The position numbers and the translations under genes are program-made. Under the pieces are notes generated by a model, which had not been told where the DNA came from, made no database searches, and was given only the letters and a program-made list of their open reading frames with translations. Shown one piece after another: positions 41,108 through 50,903 of a stretch of DNA of 64,000 nucleotides. Positions within the stretch are counted from its first letter, which is position 1; each line of letters begins with the position of its first letter. Origin of the DNA: Oscillospiraceae bacterium (GTDB lineage: Bacteria > Bacillota > Clostridia > Oscillospirales > Oscillospiraceae); contig SVKV01000005.1 in the NCBI GenBank assembly GCA_015068305.1, positions 1 through 64,000 on the forward strand, read 5' to 3'.

Positions 41108-43579
41108 TTACAGTTTTTTCATATGAGCAGAGGCCGTCTTAGCCATCAGCTTCTTGGTGCCGATATCGTCAAAGGCAATTTCCAGCAGCGCATCGCCGCC
41201 CATTTTCATCACCGACAGCACCATGCCTCTGCCGAAGGCTGCATGGAGCACCATATCGCCCTTGCTCAGTTCCAGATAAGAGGCCTTTGTACTCTGGGAT
41301 GTAAAGACGGACTGTTCGCTGCGCTTCATGCGCTCCTTGGCGGCCAGCTCCTGCTGAGTGGGTCTGCGGGCATAATCGCCGCCGACAGAACCGTAGCTGC
41401 CGGAGAAGGTCCCGCCGTAGCCGCAGTAGGATCCGGATTCGGGGCGGACCTTGGTGCCACCCTTGAAAACCACACATTCTTCGGGAATTTCCCGGAGGAA
41501 ACGGGATTTCAGCGCAGCATTGGTCCGACCGTAGAGCATTCTCTGTTTGGCATAGCAGATTGTCAGCGTCTGCTTGGCCCGGGTGATGGCCACATAGCAA
41601 AGCCGCCGTTCCTCTTCCATCTCCTCCATATCTCCGATGGCCCGCATACCGGGGAACAAGCCGTCCTCAAAGCCAACCAGAAAAACATGGGGAAACTCCA
41701 GGCCCTTAGCGGAGTGCATGGTCATCATAACAGCCGCATCATCGCTGTCGTTATACTCCTCCAGGTCCGTGTACAGGGCGATTTCCTCCAGGAAACCGGC
41801 CAGGGTCGGAAGTTCCGCGTTTTCTGCATAGGCGTTGATGCTGGATTTCAGTTCCCGGACGTTTTCCAGTTTTGTCTTGTTCTCTTCCGTAGGCTTTCCT
41901 TCCAGCATGGCTACATAGCCGGTGCGCTGCATCACTTCGTCGTAGAATTCCGGCAGGCTGATGCCGGTGTCCAGAAGCTCCGCCAGTTCCTCGATCATGG
42001 CAGAAAACTGCATCAGCTTCATGGCAGGCTTTTCAAGAGGGCCGTAGGAATAGGGATCGGAAACCACGCTGTACAGGGGCTTTCCTTCCGCTTCAGCCAG
42101 ACGGATGGCAGTTTCGATGGTCTTTGCACCCAAACCTCTGGGAGGATTGTTAATGATCCGCCGCAGCCGCAGATCGTCCGCCCGGTTATTGATGACGCAC
42201 AGGTAGCTGAGCATATCCTTTATTTCAGCCCGGTCGAAGAATCGCATACCGCCGATGACCCGGTACGGAATACCATTGCGCTTCAGTGCAAATTCCAGGG
42301 CGTTGGACTGGGCATTGGTCCGGTACAAAATGGCATAATCCTTGAAGTTTTTGCCTCTGGACCGGGAAATGATCTGACCTGCCACATAGTTTGCTTCCGC
42401 CCCTTCGTCGTAGGCTTCATAAACTGTGATGGGATCGCCGCTGCCGTTGGCTGTCCAGAGCCGTTTGCCCTTGCGCCCAAGATTATGGGCAATCACGGCA
42501 TTCGCCGCATTCAGGATAGACTGGGTGGAGCGGTAGTTCTGCTCCAGACGGATAACCCGGGCACCCCGGTACTGCTTTTCAAAGCTCAGAATATTTTCAA
42601 TGGTGGCGCCCCGGAACCGGTAAATACTCTGGTCGTCATCACCCACCACGCAGATATTTTCGTAACCGCCGGCCAGGAGGCTCGTCAGCAGGTACTGCAC
42701 ATGGTTGGTATCCTGGTACTCATCCACCAGCACATAGCGGAATTTCTTCTGGTAATACTGCCGCACATCCTCATGCTCCTGCAGCAGCCGGACGGTGACG
42801 CAGATGATGTCATCAAAATCCAGGGCATTATTGTCCTTAAGCTGCTTCTGATACCGCTGATAGGCCCTGGCGATGTGAAGAATCCGCAGATCATTGGTTT
42901 CTTCGGCCCTGCGCAGCAGATCCTCCGGGGTCGTCAGCTGGTCCTTTTCCTTGCTGATGGCATTCAGGACCACCTTGGCGGGGAAGGTCTTGTCATCCAG
43001 GCCCATATCCTTGATGATATCCTTCATGACCCGCTCAGAATCGGAGGAATCATAGATGGTAAAGCTCTTGTCATAGCCCATCCGCTCAATGTCCCGGCGC
43101 AGGATCCGGCAGCAGGCAGAGTGGAAGGTCATGGCCCAGATGTCCTGGGCTTCGGGACCCAGCATCAGCGACAGACGTTCCTTCAGCTCATTGGCAGCCT
43201 TGTTTGTAAAGGTAATGGCAATGATGCTCCAGGGAGCAGCCGGACGCAGGGCGCAGAGCCAGTCGGCCCGGTGACGGTCAAAATCGGAGGGTTCATCTCC
43301 AAGAGTCTCCAGGAAATCCACATCCTCCTGGGTCACCGTATCGGGAATTTCATAGCTGTCCGCACCGCAGCCGAAGCGCATCAGATTGGCAATCCGGTTG
43401 ATCAGCACGGTGGTTTTGCCGCTGCCGGCACCTGCAAGCAGCAGAAGCGGGCCCTCTGTAGTCAGAACGGCCTCCCGCTGCATGGCATTCAGGTTTGAAA
43501 ACTGCCGGGCAATGTAGCTGCGCCGGGCAGTCAGAAATCTCTGTTCATAGGATTCAGTCATAGTTACACCTGTATACAA
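41108..43579 (-). CDS. pcrA: ATP-dependent DNA helicase PcrA/UvrD
   Basis: An 823-aa SF1A helicase, longer than the usual 740 or so. N-terminal Q motif, Walker A LLLAGAGSGKTTVLINRI, Walker B VLVDEYQDTN, GDDDQSIYRFRGA, QNYRSTQSILNAAN, MTMHSAKGLEFPHVFL and VAITRAKQ are in order. Extra sequence is seen between motif I and Ia (a VTQEDVDFLETLGDEPSDFDRH insertion) and as a Gly/Tyr-rich linker near 735. Removes RecA and aids repair and plasmid/phage rolling-circle replication. Confidence 0.93.
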   Translation of the reverse strand: MYTGVTMTESYEQRFLTARRSYIARQFSNLNAMQREAVLTTEGPLLLLAGAGSGKTTVLINRIANLMRFGCGADSYEIPDTVTQEDVDFLETLGDEPSDFDRHRADWLCALRPAAPWSIIAITFTNKAANELKERLSLMLGPEAQDIWAMTFHSACCRILRRDIERMGYDKSFTIYDSSDSERVMKDIIKDMGLDDKTFPAKVVLNAISKEKDQLTTPEDLLRRAEETNDLRILHIARAYQRYQKQLKDNNALDFDDIICVTVRLLQEHEDVRQYYQKKFRYVLVDEYQDTNHVQYLLTSLLAGGYENICVVGDDDQSIYRFRGATIENILSFEKQYRGARVIRLEQNYRSTQSILNAANAVIAHNLGRKGKRLWTANGSGDPITVYEAYDEGAEANYVAGQIISRSRGKNFKDYAILYRTNAQSNALEFALKRNGIPYRVIGGMRFFDRAEIKDMLSYLCVINNRADDLRLRRIINNPPRGLGAKTIETAIRLAEAEGKPLYSVVSDPYSYGPLEKPAMKLMQFSAMIEELAELLDTGISLPEFYDEVMQRTGYVAMLEGKPTEENKTKLENVRELKSSINAYAENAELPTLAGFLEEIALYTDLEEYNDSDDAAVMMTMHSAKGLEFPHVFLVGFEDGLFPGMRAIGDMEEMEEERRLCYVAITRAKQTLTICYAKQRMLYGRTNAALKSRFLREIPEECVVFKGGTKVRPESGSYCGYGGTFSGSYGSVGGDYARRPTQQELAAKERMKRSEQSVFTSQSTKASYLELSKGDMVLHAAFGRGMVLSVMKMGGDALLEIAFDDIGTKKLMAKTASAHMKKL

Positions 43580-43616
43580 TAAGATGCAACTATTTTACCT
43601 TATTTGCGGCAAAAAC

Positions 43617-44321
43617 TCAAGATAGAAGTTCTCTCAGATGGGCCAATGCTTTCTTTTCGATCCGGGAAACCTGTACCTGACTCACATCCAGCACCTTTGC
43701 CACCCGCTGCTGGGTCAGCCCGTGATAATACCGCAGCCGGATCACCATTCCTTCTTTCTCCTGCAGCTTTCCGATTGCCTGACTCAGAGCTATTTTTTCC
43801 ACCATCCGTTCTTCCGATTCCGTATCGGTAAGAATATGCTCCAGAGAGAATCCTTCCTCCCCGGTTTCCCGCTGGATGGATTCGGTGGCGGCAGTTGCAT
43901 TCTCGGCAATGGCAATGTCTTCCGGAGAGATGCCGGTTTGCCGGGAGATTTCCAGAACCGTCGGTTCCCTGCCCAATGCAGCGGTCAAGTGATTTCTGGC
44001 AATTTTGATGGCAGTTGCCTGTTCCTTGATGCCCCGGGATACCTTAACCGCCCCGTCATCCCGGAGAAATCTTCGAATTTCCCCGGATATTTTCGGCACC
44101 GCATAGGTGGAAAACTGAGTTCCGAAGGCCGGATCAAAGCCCTCCACTGCCTTCAGAAAGCCCAGACACCCTAACTGATACAGATCCTCCAGATCGGTGC
44201 CCCGGCCCACGAAACGCCTGGCAATGGACCAGATCAGCCCCGCGTTTTCCGTAACAAGATCCTCGGATGCCCGGGGATCCCCCTGTTTTGCCCGGCGCAG
44301 AAGCTCCTCCGTGCGGCTCAT
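43617..44321 (-). CDS. sigF: Forespore sigma factor SigF
   Basis: A 234-aa sigma-70 family factor. Region 2 (LIWSIARRFVGRGTDLEDLYQLGCLGFLKAVEGFDPAFGTQFSTYAVPKI), region 3 and the region 4 helix-turn-helix (LTQQRVAKVLDVSQVQVSRIEKKAL). Third gene of the spoIIA operon (spoIIAA-spoIIAB-sigF), overlapping spoIIAB by 4 bases. First forespore-specific sigma factor; held by SpoIIAB until septation. Confidence 0.93.
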   Translation of the reverse strand: MSRTEELLRRAKQGDPRASEDLVTENAGLIWSIARRFVGRGTDLEDLYQLGCLGFLKAVEGFDPAFGTQFSTYAVPKISGEIRRFLRDDGAVKVSRGIKEQATAIKIARNHLTAALGREPTVLEISRQTGISPEDIAIAENATAATESIQRETGEEGFSLEHILTDTESEERMVEKIALSQAIGKLQEKEGMVIRLRYYHGLTQQRVAKVLDVSQVQVSRIEKKALAHLRELLS

Positions 44322-44749
44322 TGGCGCTGTTTGATCTTCCGGCGCATATGTACCGTCGTTCCCTTTCCCGGCTGGGAGGAGACCTCAAAGCTTGTCATAA
44401 AGCTTTCCATGATGGTAAAGCCCATGCCGCTGCGGTCTGCGCCGCCTGTTGTGAAGGCAGGTCTTCTTGCTTCTTCCAGATTGGGAATGCCCACACCCTT
44501 ATCTTTGATCACGATATCCAGCACATTGTCCTTCAGCATCCGGCACCGAAGGGTAATGATCCCGAAGCCCTCTGGATAGGCATGGACGATGCAGTTGGTC
44601 ACAGCCTCAGAAACCGCTGTGCGGATGTCCCCCAGTTCCTCCAGCGTCGGGTCCATCTGAGCTGCAAAGCATGCCACCGCAGACCGGGCAAAGGCTTCAT
44701 TTGCAGATTTGCTGGGAAATTCCAGAATCATATAGTTTTCAAATTTCAT
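44318..44749 (-). CDS. spoIIAB: Anti-sigma F factor and kinase SpoIIAB
   Basis: A 143-aa GHKL-type kinase with the N-box DIRTAVSEAVTNCIVHAYP and the G1/G2 boxes IKDKGVGIPNLEEA and GMGFTIMESFM. It binds SigF and phosphorylates SpoIIAA. It overlaps both neighbours by 4 bases, a sign of translational coupling. Confidence 0.95.
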   Translation of the reverse strand: MKFENYMILEFPSKSANEAFARSAVACFAAQMDPTLEELGDIRTAVSEAVTNCIVHAYPEGFGIITLRCRMLKDNVLDIVIKDKGVGIPNLEEARRPAFTTGGADRSGMGFTIMESFMTSFEVSSQPGKGTTVHMRRKIKQRQ

Positions 44750-45063
44750 GATACGGCCTCCTTGATTTCAACCAGTTTGTCAATTCCCGATGCCCGGAAC
44801 ACCCGCATGGGCTGATTTCCGATGCCGGACAGAATCAGTTTTCCTTCAATCTGGGTCATATTCCGCAGGGCATTGATCACCACAGCAATTCCGGATGAAT
44901 CCACAAAAGAAACCTCCCCAAAATCCAGGACACAGAGCTCCGGGGTGTATGCTTCGATCTTGGCCGCAATTGCCTGAATATAGCCCTTGGCGCAGTGGTG
45001 GTCAATTTCTCCTGTCAGCGCCACCGTCAGCTGGCCATTTTCAAGATAACTTGTAAAATGCAT
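44746..45063 (-). CDS. spoIIAA: Anti-anti-sigma factor SpoIIAA
   Basis: A 105-aa STAS-domain protein. The phosphorylatable serine is in FVDSSGIAVVINAL. It releases SigF from SpoIIAB when unphosphorylated. AAGGAGG ribosome site. First gene of the operon; a possible vegetative-type promoter (TGTAAA-16-TATACT) lies just upstream, but the expected sigma-H match is not clear. Confidence 0.93.
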   Translation of the reverse strand: MHFTSYLENGQLTVALTGEIDHHCAKGYIQAIAAKIEAYTPELCVLDFGEVSFVDSSGIAVVINALRNMTQIEGKLILSGIGNQPMRVFRASGIDKLVEIKEAVS

Positions 45064-45140
45064 GCAAATTCCTCCTTGTTGTTTTCTGCAGTTCAGTATA
45101 CAGTTCGGCCGTTAGATTTACAGTCGGAAACGGGAGTTCG

Positions 45141-45180
45141 CAAAAAGAAAACGGTGCAAACCAAATGGTTTGCACCGTTA
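45141..45180 (-). terminator. Terminator of valS
   Basis: Perfect 13-bp stem AACGGTGCAAACC/GGTTTGCACCGTT with an AAAT loop; T-rich run on the minus strand. Confidence 0.9.
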
Positions 45181-45192
45181 GAGATTATTTCA

Positions 45193-47838
45193 TTAACCCA
45201 GCTTTTCCATGGCAGCCAGGCTTTCTTCCAGCTGCGCGATGAGATCCGCAGTTCTGGCGGCCTTTTCACGCTCGGCGGCCACAACAGCCTCGGGAGCCCG
45301 ACCAACAAACTTCTCGTTGGAAAGCTTTGCTTCCAGGGAAGCCAGGAACTTCCGGTTCTTCTCCAGTTCCTTGTTGATCCGCTCCAGCTCCTTGGCAACG
45401 TCAACCAGCTGACCCATGGGGATATAGAGCTTGGCATCGGCGGTGGTGATGGTCACCATGCCGTCCAGGTTAGCAGGCTCTGCATCCAGGAGCTTCACCT
45501 CATCCGCATAAGCCAGCCGCTGCAGGAAGCCTTCGCCCTCAGTGAAGATCTGGGGCTTGGCCGTCAGAACGAACAGGGCTGCCTTCTTGGAGGGGGGCAC
45601 GTTCATTTCGGTACGGCGGTTGCGGATGGCCCGGATGGCATCCATCACGGACTCCATCATATCAGCCTCAGCCTTGAAGTTCAGTTCATCCTTGTACTCG
45701 GGCCACTTGGCAACGATCAGTGCATCGCCCTCGTGAGGAATGGACTGCCAGATTTCCTCGGTGATGAAGGGCATGAAGGGATGCAGCAGACGCAGCACCT
45801 GGTCCAGAACGTAAACCAGAACCTTCAGCGCAGTATCCTTGCGGTCGGCATCGTCAGCAAAGAGTCTTGCCTTGGTCATCTCGATATACCAGTCGCAGTA
45901 GATATCCCAGATAAAGTCATAGATCTTGGAGATGGCAACACCCAGTTCATACTTATCCATGTTCTCGGTGACTTCTGCGATGAGGGTATTCAGCTTGCTG
46001 AGCACCCACTTATCGGCAATTTCCAGCTTTTCGGCTGCGGGCAGCTCGTTCTTGGCATCCTCAGGCAGGTTCATCAGCACATAGCGGGATGCGTTCCACA
46101 GCTTATTGGCAAAGTTGCGCATGGCTTCGCAGCGCTCCACATAGAAGCGCATATCGTTGCCGGGGCTGTTGGAAGAAACCATGTTCATGCGCAGGGCATC
46201 GCAGCCGTACTTGTCGATCATTTCCAGAGGATCAATGCCGTTACCGAGAGACTTACTCATCTTCCGGCCCTGATTGTCACGGACCAGACCGTGAATCAGA
46301 ACGGTGTGGAAGGGGGTCTTACCGGTATGCTCGCAGCCGGAGAAGATCATTCTGGCAACCCAGAAGAAAATGATGTCATAGCCGGTGACCAGCACGTCGG
46401 TGGGATAGAAATAGTCCAGATCCTCAGTTTTGCCGGGCCAGCCCAGAGTCTCGAAGGGCCACAGGGCAGAGCTGAACCAGGTATCCAGCACGTCCTCTTC
46501 CCGGGTGATCTTGGTGCTGCCGCACTTCTGGCAGGTGCAAATATCATCACGGGAGACGGAAATATGGCCGCAGTCAGCACAGGTCCAGGCAGGAATCTGA
46601 TGACCCCACCACAGCTGACGGGAGATGCACCAGTCACGGACATTCTCCATCCAGTTCATATAGGTCTTGGAGAAGCGGTCGGGAACAAACTTGGTCTCGC
46701 CTTCCTTCACCACACGGATGGCTTCCTCTGCCAGGGGCTTCATCTTCACGAACCACTGGGCGGAGATAATGGGCTCCACATCCTTGTGGCAGCGGTAGCA
46801 GGTACCCACATTGTGGGCGTGGTCTTCGATCTTGACCAGGTAGCCCTGCTCTTCCAGATCAGCGACGATGGCCTTACGGGCATCGTAACGGTCCATACCC
46901 TCGTACTTGCCGCCAAACTCGTTGACAACACCGTTGTCGTTCAGCACACGGATGACTTCCAGATTGTGCCGCAGGCCCACTTCAAAGTCGTTGGGGTCAT
47001 GGGCGGGAGTCATCTTGACGCATCCGGTACCGAATTCCATCTCGGCATAATCATCGGCAACGACAGGAATTTCCTTGTTCACCAGGGGCAGAATGACCTT
47101 CTTACCCACGATGTCCTTATACCGCTCATCGTTGGGGTTGACGCAGACACCGGTATCGCCCAGCATGGTCTCGGGACGGGTGGTTGCAACCACCACTTCG
47201 CCGGAGCCGTCAGCCAGAGGATAACGGATATGCCACAGGTGACCGGGCTTATCCACGTACTCAACCTCTGCATCGGACAGTGCGGTAACACAGTTGGGGC
47301 ACCAGTTGATAATCCGGCTACCCTTGTAAATGAGGCCCTTCTCATACAGGGAAACGAAGACTTCCCGGACAGCCTTGGAGCAGCCTTCATTCATGGTAAA
47401 TGCGCTGCGGTCCCAATCGCAGGAGGCACCCAGCTTCTTCTGCTGTTCCACAATCCGGTTGCCGTACTTGTTCTTCCAGTCCCAGACCCGCTCCAGGAAC
47501 TTCTCGCGGCCCAGGTCATACCGGCTCAGGCCTTCCTTCACCCGCAGTTCTTCCTCAACCTTAATCTGGGTTGCAATACCTGCATGGTCAACACCGGGAA
47601 TCCACAAAGCGTTGTAGCCCTGCATCCGCTTGAAACGGATCAGCGTATCCTGCAGCGTTGCGTCCATGGCGTGACCCATGTGCAGCTGGCCGGTGACATT
47701 GGGAGGGGGCATGACGATGGTGAAGGGCTTCTTGCTGCGGTCCACCTCCGCATGGAAGTAGCCGCCTTTCTGCCACATGTCATAGATACGGGACTCCACC
47801 TGCTGGGGCTCGTAGATCTTCGGCAGTTCTCTTGCCAT
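45193..47838 (-). CDS. valS: Valyl-tRNA synthetase
   Basis: An 881-aa class I synthetase of standard length. HIGH-type motif in [16 protein letters not shown] near residue 45, editing domain in the middle, KMSKS loop in [14 protein letters not shown] near 520 and a C-terminal coiled-coil arm ([21 protein letters not shown]). Charges tRNA-Val. Controlled by a T-box upstream whose apparent specifier is the Val codon GUC. Ribosome site AAGGAG. Confidence 0.97.
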   Translation of the reverse strand: MARELPKIYEPQQVESRIYDMWQKGGYFHAEVDRSKKPFTIVMPPPNVTGQLHMGHAMDATLQDTLIRFKRMQGYNALWIPGVDHAGIATQIKVEEELRVKEGLSRYDLGREKFLERVWDWKNKYGNRIVEQQKKLGASCDWDRSAFTMNEGCSKAVREVFVSLYEKGLIYKGSRIINWCPNCVTALSDAEVEYVDKPGHLWHIRYPLADGSGEVVVATTRPETMLGDTGVCVNPNDERYKDIVGKKVILPLVNKEIPVVADDYAEMEFGTGCVKMTPAHDPNDFEVGLRHNLEVIRVLNDNGVVNEFGGKYEGMDRYDARKAIVADLEEQGYLVKIEDHAHNVGTCYRCHKDVEPIISAQWFVKMKPLAEEAIRVVKEGETKFVPDRFSKTYMNWMENVRDWCISRQLWWGHQIPAWTCADCGHISVSRDDICTCQKCGSTKITREEDVLDTWFSSALWPFETLGWPGKTEDLDYFYPTDVLVTGYDIIFFWVARMIFSGCEHTGKTPFHTVLIHGLVRDNQGRKMSKSLGNGIDPLEMIDKYGCDALRMNMVSSNSPGNDMRFYVERCEAMRNFANKLWNASRYVLMNLPEDAKNELPAAEKLEIADKWVLSKLNTLIAEVTENMDKYELGVAISKIYDFIWDIYCDWYIEMTKARLFADDADRKDTALKVLVYVLDQVLRLLHPFMPFITEEIWQSIPHEGDALIVAKWPEYKDELNFKAEADMMESVMDAIRAIRNRRTEMNVPPSKKAALFVLTAKPQIFTEGEGFLQRLAYADEVKLLDAEPANLDGMVTITTADAKLYIPMGQLVDVAKELERINKELEKNRKFLASLEAKLSNEKFVGRAPEAVVAAEREKAARTADLIAQLEESLAAMEKLG

Positions 47839-47882
47839 AATTTGTTATCTCCTTTTGTTTGAGTATTTTCTGTCAGGACGGA

Positions 47883-48120
47883 ACTAAAAAAGCCCCGAAG
47901 CATAGCTTCAGGGCGAAAATTCCGCGGTACCACCTGACTTCCCGAATAAACGGGCACTCAAACGCTGTAACGGGCTGACCCGGTCTTCCCTACTATCCTT
48001 TCAGAAAAACAGCTCCGGGGCGACAAACCGTTCAACCCATTACCGCCTTGCACCGACCGGCGGCTCTCTGAAACAGGTTTTGAGCGGAAACTCCCCTTCT
48101 ATGCCTTTAACTTAGGATAA
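47883..48120 (-). promoter_or_regulatory. T-box leader of valS (specifier GUC)
   Basis: On the minus strand the T-box core AGGTGGTACCGCG (around 47923-47936) precedes a terminator (GCCCTGAAGC/GCTTCGGGGC then T6). Stem I has the AGAGAG...GGTCGGTGCAA distal features. The specifier is read as GUC (plus-strand GAC at 48022-48024) by alignment with the tyrS leader: both have the codon, three bases, then CCGGAG. Uncharged tRNA-Val would favour antitermination. Confidence 0.9.
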
Positions 48121-48123
48121 GTT

Positions 48124-48147
48124 ACCATATTTTCTGAGGAATGTCAA
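48124..48147 (-). promoter_or_regulatory. Promoter of the valS T-box transcript
   Basis: On the minus strand TTGACA (48142-48147), 17 bp, TAACTT (about 48119-48124). The -10 is weak. Confidence 0.5.
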
Positions 48148-48165
48148 CACTTTTTCCGTGTTGAC
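48143..48165. repeat. Inverted repeat linking back-to-back promoters
   Basis: Perfect 8-bp arms GTCAACAC/GTGTTGAC around TTTTTCC contain parts of both divergent -35 boxes. Confidence 0.6.
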
Positions 48166-48189
48166 GCGGCTCCAAAAAGGGAATATAAT
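48161..48189 (+). promoter_or_regulatory. Sigma-A promoter of the glycosyltransferase gene
   Basis: TTGACG (48161-48166), 17 bp, TATAAT (48184-48189), 34 bases before the start. Confidence 0.75.
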
Positions 48190-48223
48190 ATACTATATTT
48201 TCCAAAAACGCGAGGCAATTGTT

Positions 48224-49174
48224 ATGAAGCTATCTCTGATCGTTCCATGCTACAATGAAGCTGAAAATGTCCAGGCATTTCAGGATGCCGTCATAGATGC
48301 ATTCTCAGGATGCGGCTATGATTATGAGATCATTTTTATCAACGACGGCAGCCGGGATGCAACACTTCACAACTTAAAAAAGATCTTCAGAGCACAGAAA
48401 TGTCCGGTCAAAGTCATCTCCTTCTCCCGGAATTTCGGCAAGGAGGCAGGCCTCTATGCAGGTTTGGAACACGCCTCCGGCGAGTATATCTCCCTGATCG
48501 ATGCAGACCTGCAGCAACGGCCGGAAATTGTCCGGGATATGGTCCGGATGCTGGACGAAAGTCCCGAAACGGATGTGATCGCAGCCTACCAGGATCGTCG
48601 CGGCGAAGGTAAGGTCCTCTCTTTCTTCAAGAAGAGCTTCTATGCGATCATCAACAAGCTTTCCAAGGTGACATTGCAGCCCGATGCCAGCGATTTCCGC
48701 ACCTTCCGCCGGTCCGTCCGGGACAGCATGCTGGAAATGGCGGAGTATCACCGGTTCTCCAAGGGTATTTTTGCCTGGGTCGGATATGATACCCAGTTCA
48801 TTCCCTATACGGCCTGCGAACGCCATGCCGGCAGCTCCAAGTGGAATTTCTGGAAGCTTCTGAACTATGCCATCGAGGGCATCATCGGCTATTCCACCGC
48901 TCCCCTGCGCTTTTCTGCCTGTGTCGGTGCCTTTACGGCAGTGGCTGCGGTGATTTATCTGATTACGGTGATTCTGCAGAAGCTGATCTGGGGTATCGAC
49001 GTTCCCGGTTATGCTTCCATCATCGTGCTGATCCTGTTCTTCGGCTCCATGCAGCTGTTTGGACAGGGCATCATCGGCGAATATGTGGGCCGAACCTTCG
49101 AGCAGACAAAAAACCGACCCATCTATATTGCAAAAGAGATCCTGACCTACGATACGGAGGATTCCCATGAATAA
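48224..49174 (+). CDS. GT2 family glycosyltransferase (DPM1/GtrB-like) with C-terminal membrane helices
   Basis: A 316-aa protein from ATG 48224 (CGAGG upstream); the frame opens earlier at 48158 but that part is promoter. N-terminal GT-A fold: LSLIVPCYNEAENV, the DADLQQRPE metal motif and GxxxKEAGLYAGLEHA. Two C-terminal helices (FTAVAAVIYLITVIL, SIIVLILFFGSMQLFGQGIIGEY) mark the undecaprenyl-phosphate sugar synthase group. It probably makes a lipid-linked sugar for envelope glycosylation. Overlaps the next gene by 8 bases. Confidence 0.85.
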   Translation: MKLSLIVPCYNEAENVQAFQDAVIDAFSGCGYDYEIIFINDGSRDATLHNLKKIFRAQKCPVKVISFSRNFGKEAGLYAGLEHASGEYISLIDADLQQRPEIVRDMVRMLDESPETDVIAAYQDRRGEGKVLSFFKKSFYAIINKLSKVTLQPDASDFRTFRRSVRDSMLEMAEYHRFSKGIFAWVGYDTQFIPYTACERHAGSSKWNFWKLLNYAIEGIIGYSTAPLRFSACVGAFTAVAAVIYLITVILQKLIWGIDVPGYASIIVLILFFGSMQLFGQGIIGEYVGRTFEQTKNRPIYIAKEILTYDTEDSHE

Positions 49175-50408
49175 AACTTACTTTACCGGTAACCGCCGGC
49201 GGGCCTATGAATCCATGAAGCCCGGCTCCCTGGCCGTCTTCTTTTCAGGCTGCGAGCTGCGGAAAACCATCGACGAATACTATCCCTTCTTCGCCCAGCG
49301 CAACTTTGTCTATCTGACCGGCATCGAGCAGAAGAACACCTTCCTTCTGGCCGGTAAGGACTCTGCCGGCAGCACCTGGGAGCGGCTGTATATTCTTCCG
49401 CCCGATGCGATGGCGGAGCGCTGGACCGGACGCCGTGTGAAGCCTGCGGAGGTGGAAGCGGTTTCCGGTGTTGCGGATATCCGTTATGAACAGAATTTCC
49501 TTGCAGATTTCCGGGCGCTGACTGTTTCCGGTGCCTATGAAAATCTGTATCTGGACCTCTACCGGCAGAATGCGGAGGATCCGGACTCCCCTGCCCACAG
49601 CTTCTGCGCGCTGGTCGCCAGGGACTACCCCTTCCTGAAAATCGAGAATTCCAATCCCATCCTGCGTAAACTCCGCACGGTCAAGCAGCCCTGTGAGATT
49701 GAGGCCCTGCGCAAAGCTGAGGAAATCACCAGGTCCGGTATCATCGCCATGATGAAAGCATCCCGTCCCGGCATGTACGAATATCAGTACAAGGCAGAAT
49801 TCGACCGGGCGCTGGGCCAGTACGGTCCCCAGGGTCCCGGCTTCCCGCCCATCATTTCCGCAGGAAACAACAATTTCTGCATCCATTACTATGCCTATAC
49901 GGGTCAGGCCCATGACGGAGATATGATCCTCAACGACGTGGGTGCCAAGTGGAACCACATGATCAATGATGTGTCCCGTGGATTCCCCTGCAACGGTAAG
50001 TTTATGGACAAGCAGAAGCTCCTGTACAACTGCGCCCTGGAAACCTCCAACTACATGTTCTCCATCATCCGTCCTGGCATGAAGATGGCTGATGTGGACA
50101 GAACCATCCGGGAGTACAACGCACAGCTGCTTGTTGATGCCGGCGTGCTGGATGATGTGGCAAATGTCGGCCGCTATATGTGGCACGGCGGCGCCCACCA
50201 CATTGGCTATGACGTCCACGATGCCATCGCCACCCCGGAGATTATCACCCCCAACATGACCTTCTGCGTGGACGTGGGAATCTACCATGAAGACTGGGGC
50301 ATCGGCTTCCGGGTGGAGGACAACTGCCTGGTTACCGAATCCGGCTGCGAAAACCTCTCGGCAGGAATCCCCAGAACAATCGAAGAAATTGAAGATATCA
50401 TGAACTAA
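49167..50408 (+). CDS. pepP: M24 family Xaa-Pro aminopeptidase
   Basis: A 413-aa protein. N-terminal creatinase-like domain (RRAYESMKPGSLAVFFSG), C-terminal pita-bread fold with the metal ligands in MILNDVGAKWNHMINDVSR, the HGGAHHIGYDVHD block, VDVGIY and GIGFRVEDNCLVT. Two metal ions cleave N-terminal residues ahead of proline. Starts inside the end of the glycosyltransferase gene. Confidence 0.85.
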   Translation: MNKTYFTGNRRRAYESMKPGSLAVFFSGCELRKTIDEYYPFFAQRNFVYLTGIEQKNTFLLAGKDSAGSTWERLYILPPDAMAERWTGRRVKPAEVEAVSGVADIRYEQNFLADFRALTVSGAYENLYLDLYRQNAEDPDSPAHSFCALVARDYPFLKIENSNPILRKLRTVKQPCEIEALRKAEEITRSGIIAMMKASRPGMYEYQYKAEFDRALGQYGPQGPGFPPIISAGNNNFCIHYYAYTGQAHDGDMILNDVGAKWNHMINDVSRGFPCNGKFMDKQKLLYNCALETSNYMFSIIRPGMKMADVDRTIREYNAQLLVDAGVLDDVANVGRYMWHGGAHHIGYDVHDAIATPEIITPNMTFCVDVGIYHEDWGIGFRVEDNCLVTESGCENLSAGIPRTIEEIEDIMN

Positions 50409-50410
50409 GA

Positions 50411-50445
50411 AAAGGGCTTCGGAAATTATCCGAAGCCCTCAGTTT
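50411..50445. terminator. Bidirectional terminator between pepP and yajC
   Basis: Perfect 9-bp stem GGGCTTCGG/CCGAAGCCC, with TTTT after it on the plus strand and A/T-rich sequence before it. Confidence 0.8.
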
Positions 50446-50452
50446 TATGTTC

Positions 50453-50833
50453 TTACTTCTCAGCCTTCTTGGCAGCCTTTGCCTTTGCCTTGGCTTCTTC
50501 AGCCTTCTTAGCCTCAGCCTTGGCGTTCTCAGCAGCAGTCTCGTTGGAAGAGATTGCCCACTTGGCAAACTCAACACGAACCTGATCTGCGGAAGTCTCG
50601 ATGACAATGTTGTTTTCCTTCACGTCAACAACAGTGCCGATGATGCCGCCGATGGTGGTGATCTTGTCGCCCTTACGGACGGAAGCGCGCATCTGTTCAG
50701 CTTCCTTCTTGCGCTTGTTCTCAGGACGGATCAGCATGAAGTAGAAAATGCCGAGCATGGCAACCATCATGATGACGGTGCTCATCATACCGCCGGTAGC
50801 AGCGGCATCGGTAGCGGTCAGAAAATTAACCAT
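50453..50833 (-). CDS. yajC: Preprotein translocase subunit YajC
   Basis: A 126-aa protein with one membrane helix (MSTVIMMVAMLGIFYFMLI) followed by RPENKRKKEAEQMRASVRKGDKITTIGGIIGTV, the YajC core, and an Ala/Lys-rich tail (KAEAKKAEEAKAKAKAAKKA) longer than usual. Accessory subunit of the Sec translocon. Lies after tgt, as in many bacteria. Confidence 0.92.
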   Translation of the reverse strand: MVNFLTATDAAATGGMMSTVIMMVAMLGIFYFMLIRPENKRKKEAEQMRASVRKGDKITTIGGIIGTVVDVKENNIVIETSADQVRVEFAKWAISSNETAAENAKAEAKKAEEAKAKAKAAKKAEK

Positions 50834-50903
50834 GGGTAGAAAACTCCTTCGTGTATAAAATCTTAATTATTATATCATTGATTGGACAAAAAGCAAGCCT
50901 ATT

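Noticed and set aside
41123..43498. A 791-codon open frame opposite pcrA
   Set aside because: Shadow of a GC-rich helicase gene; the true gene has all helicase motifs and a start signal.
44995..47862. A 955-codon open frame opposite valS
   Set aside because: It is the antisense shadow of valS: no ribosome site, His/Gly/Leu-biased composition and no family pattern.
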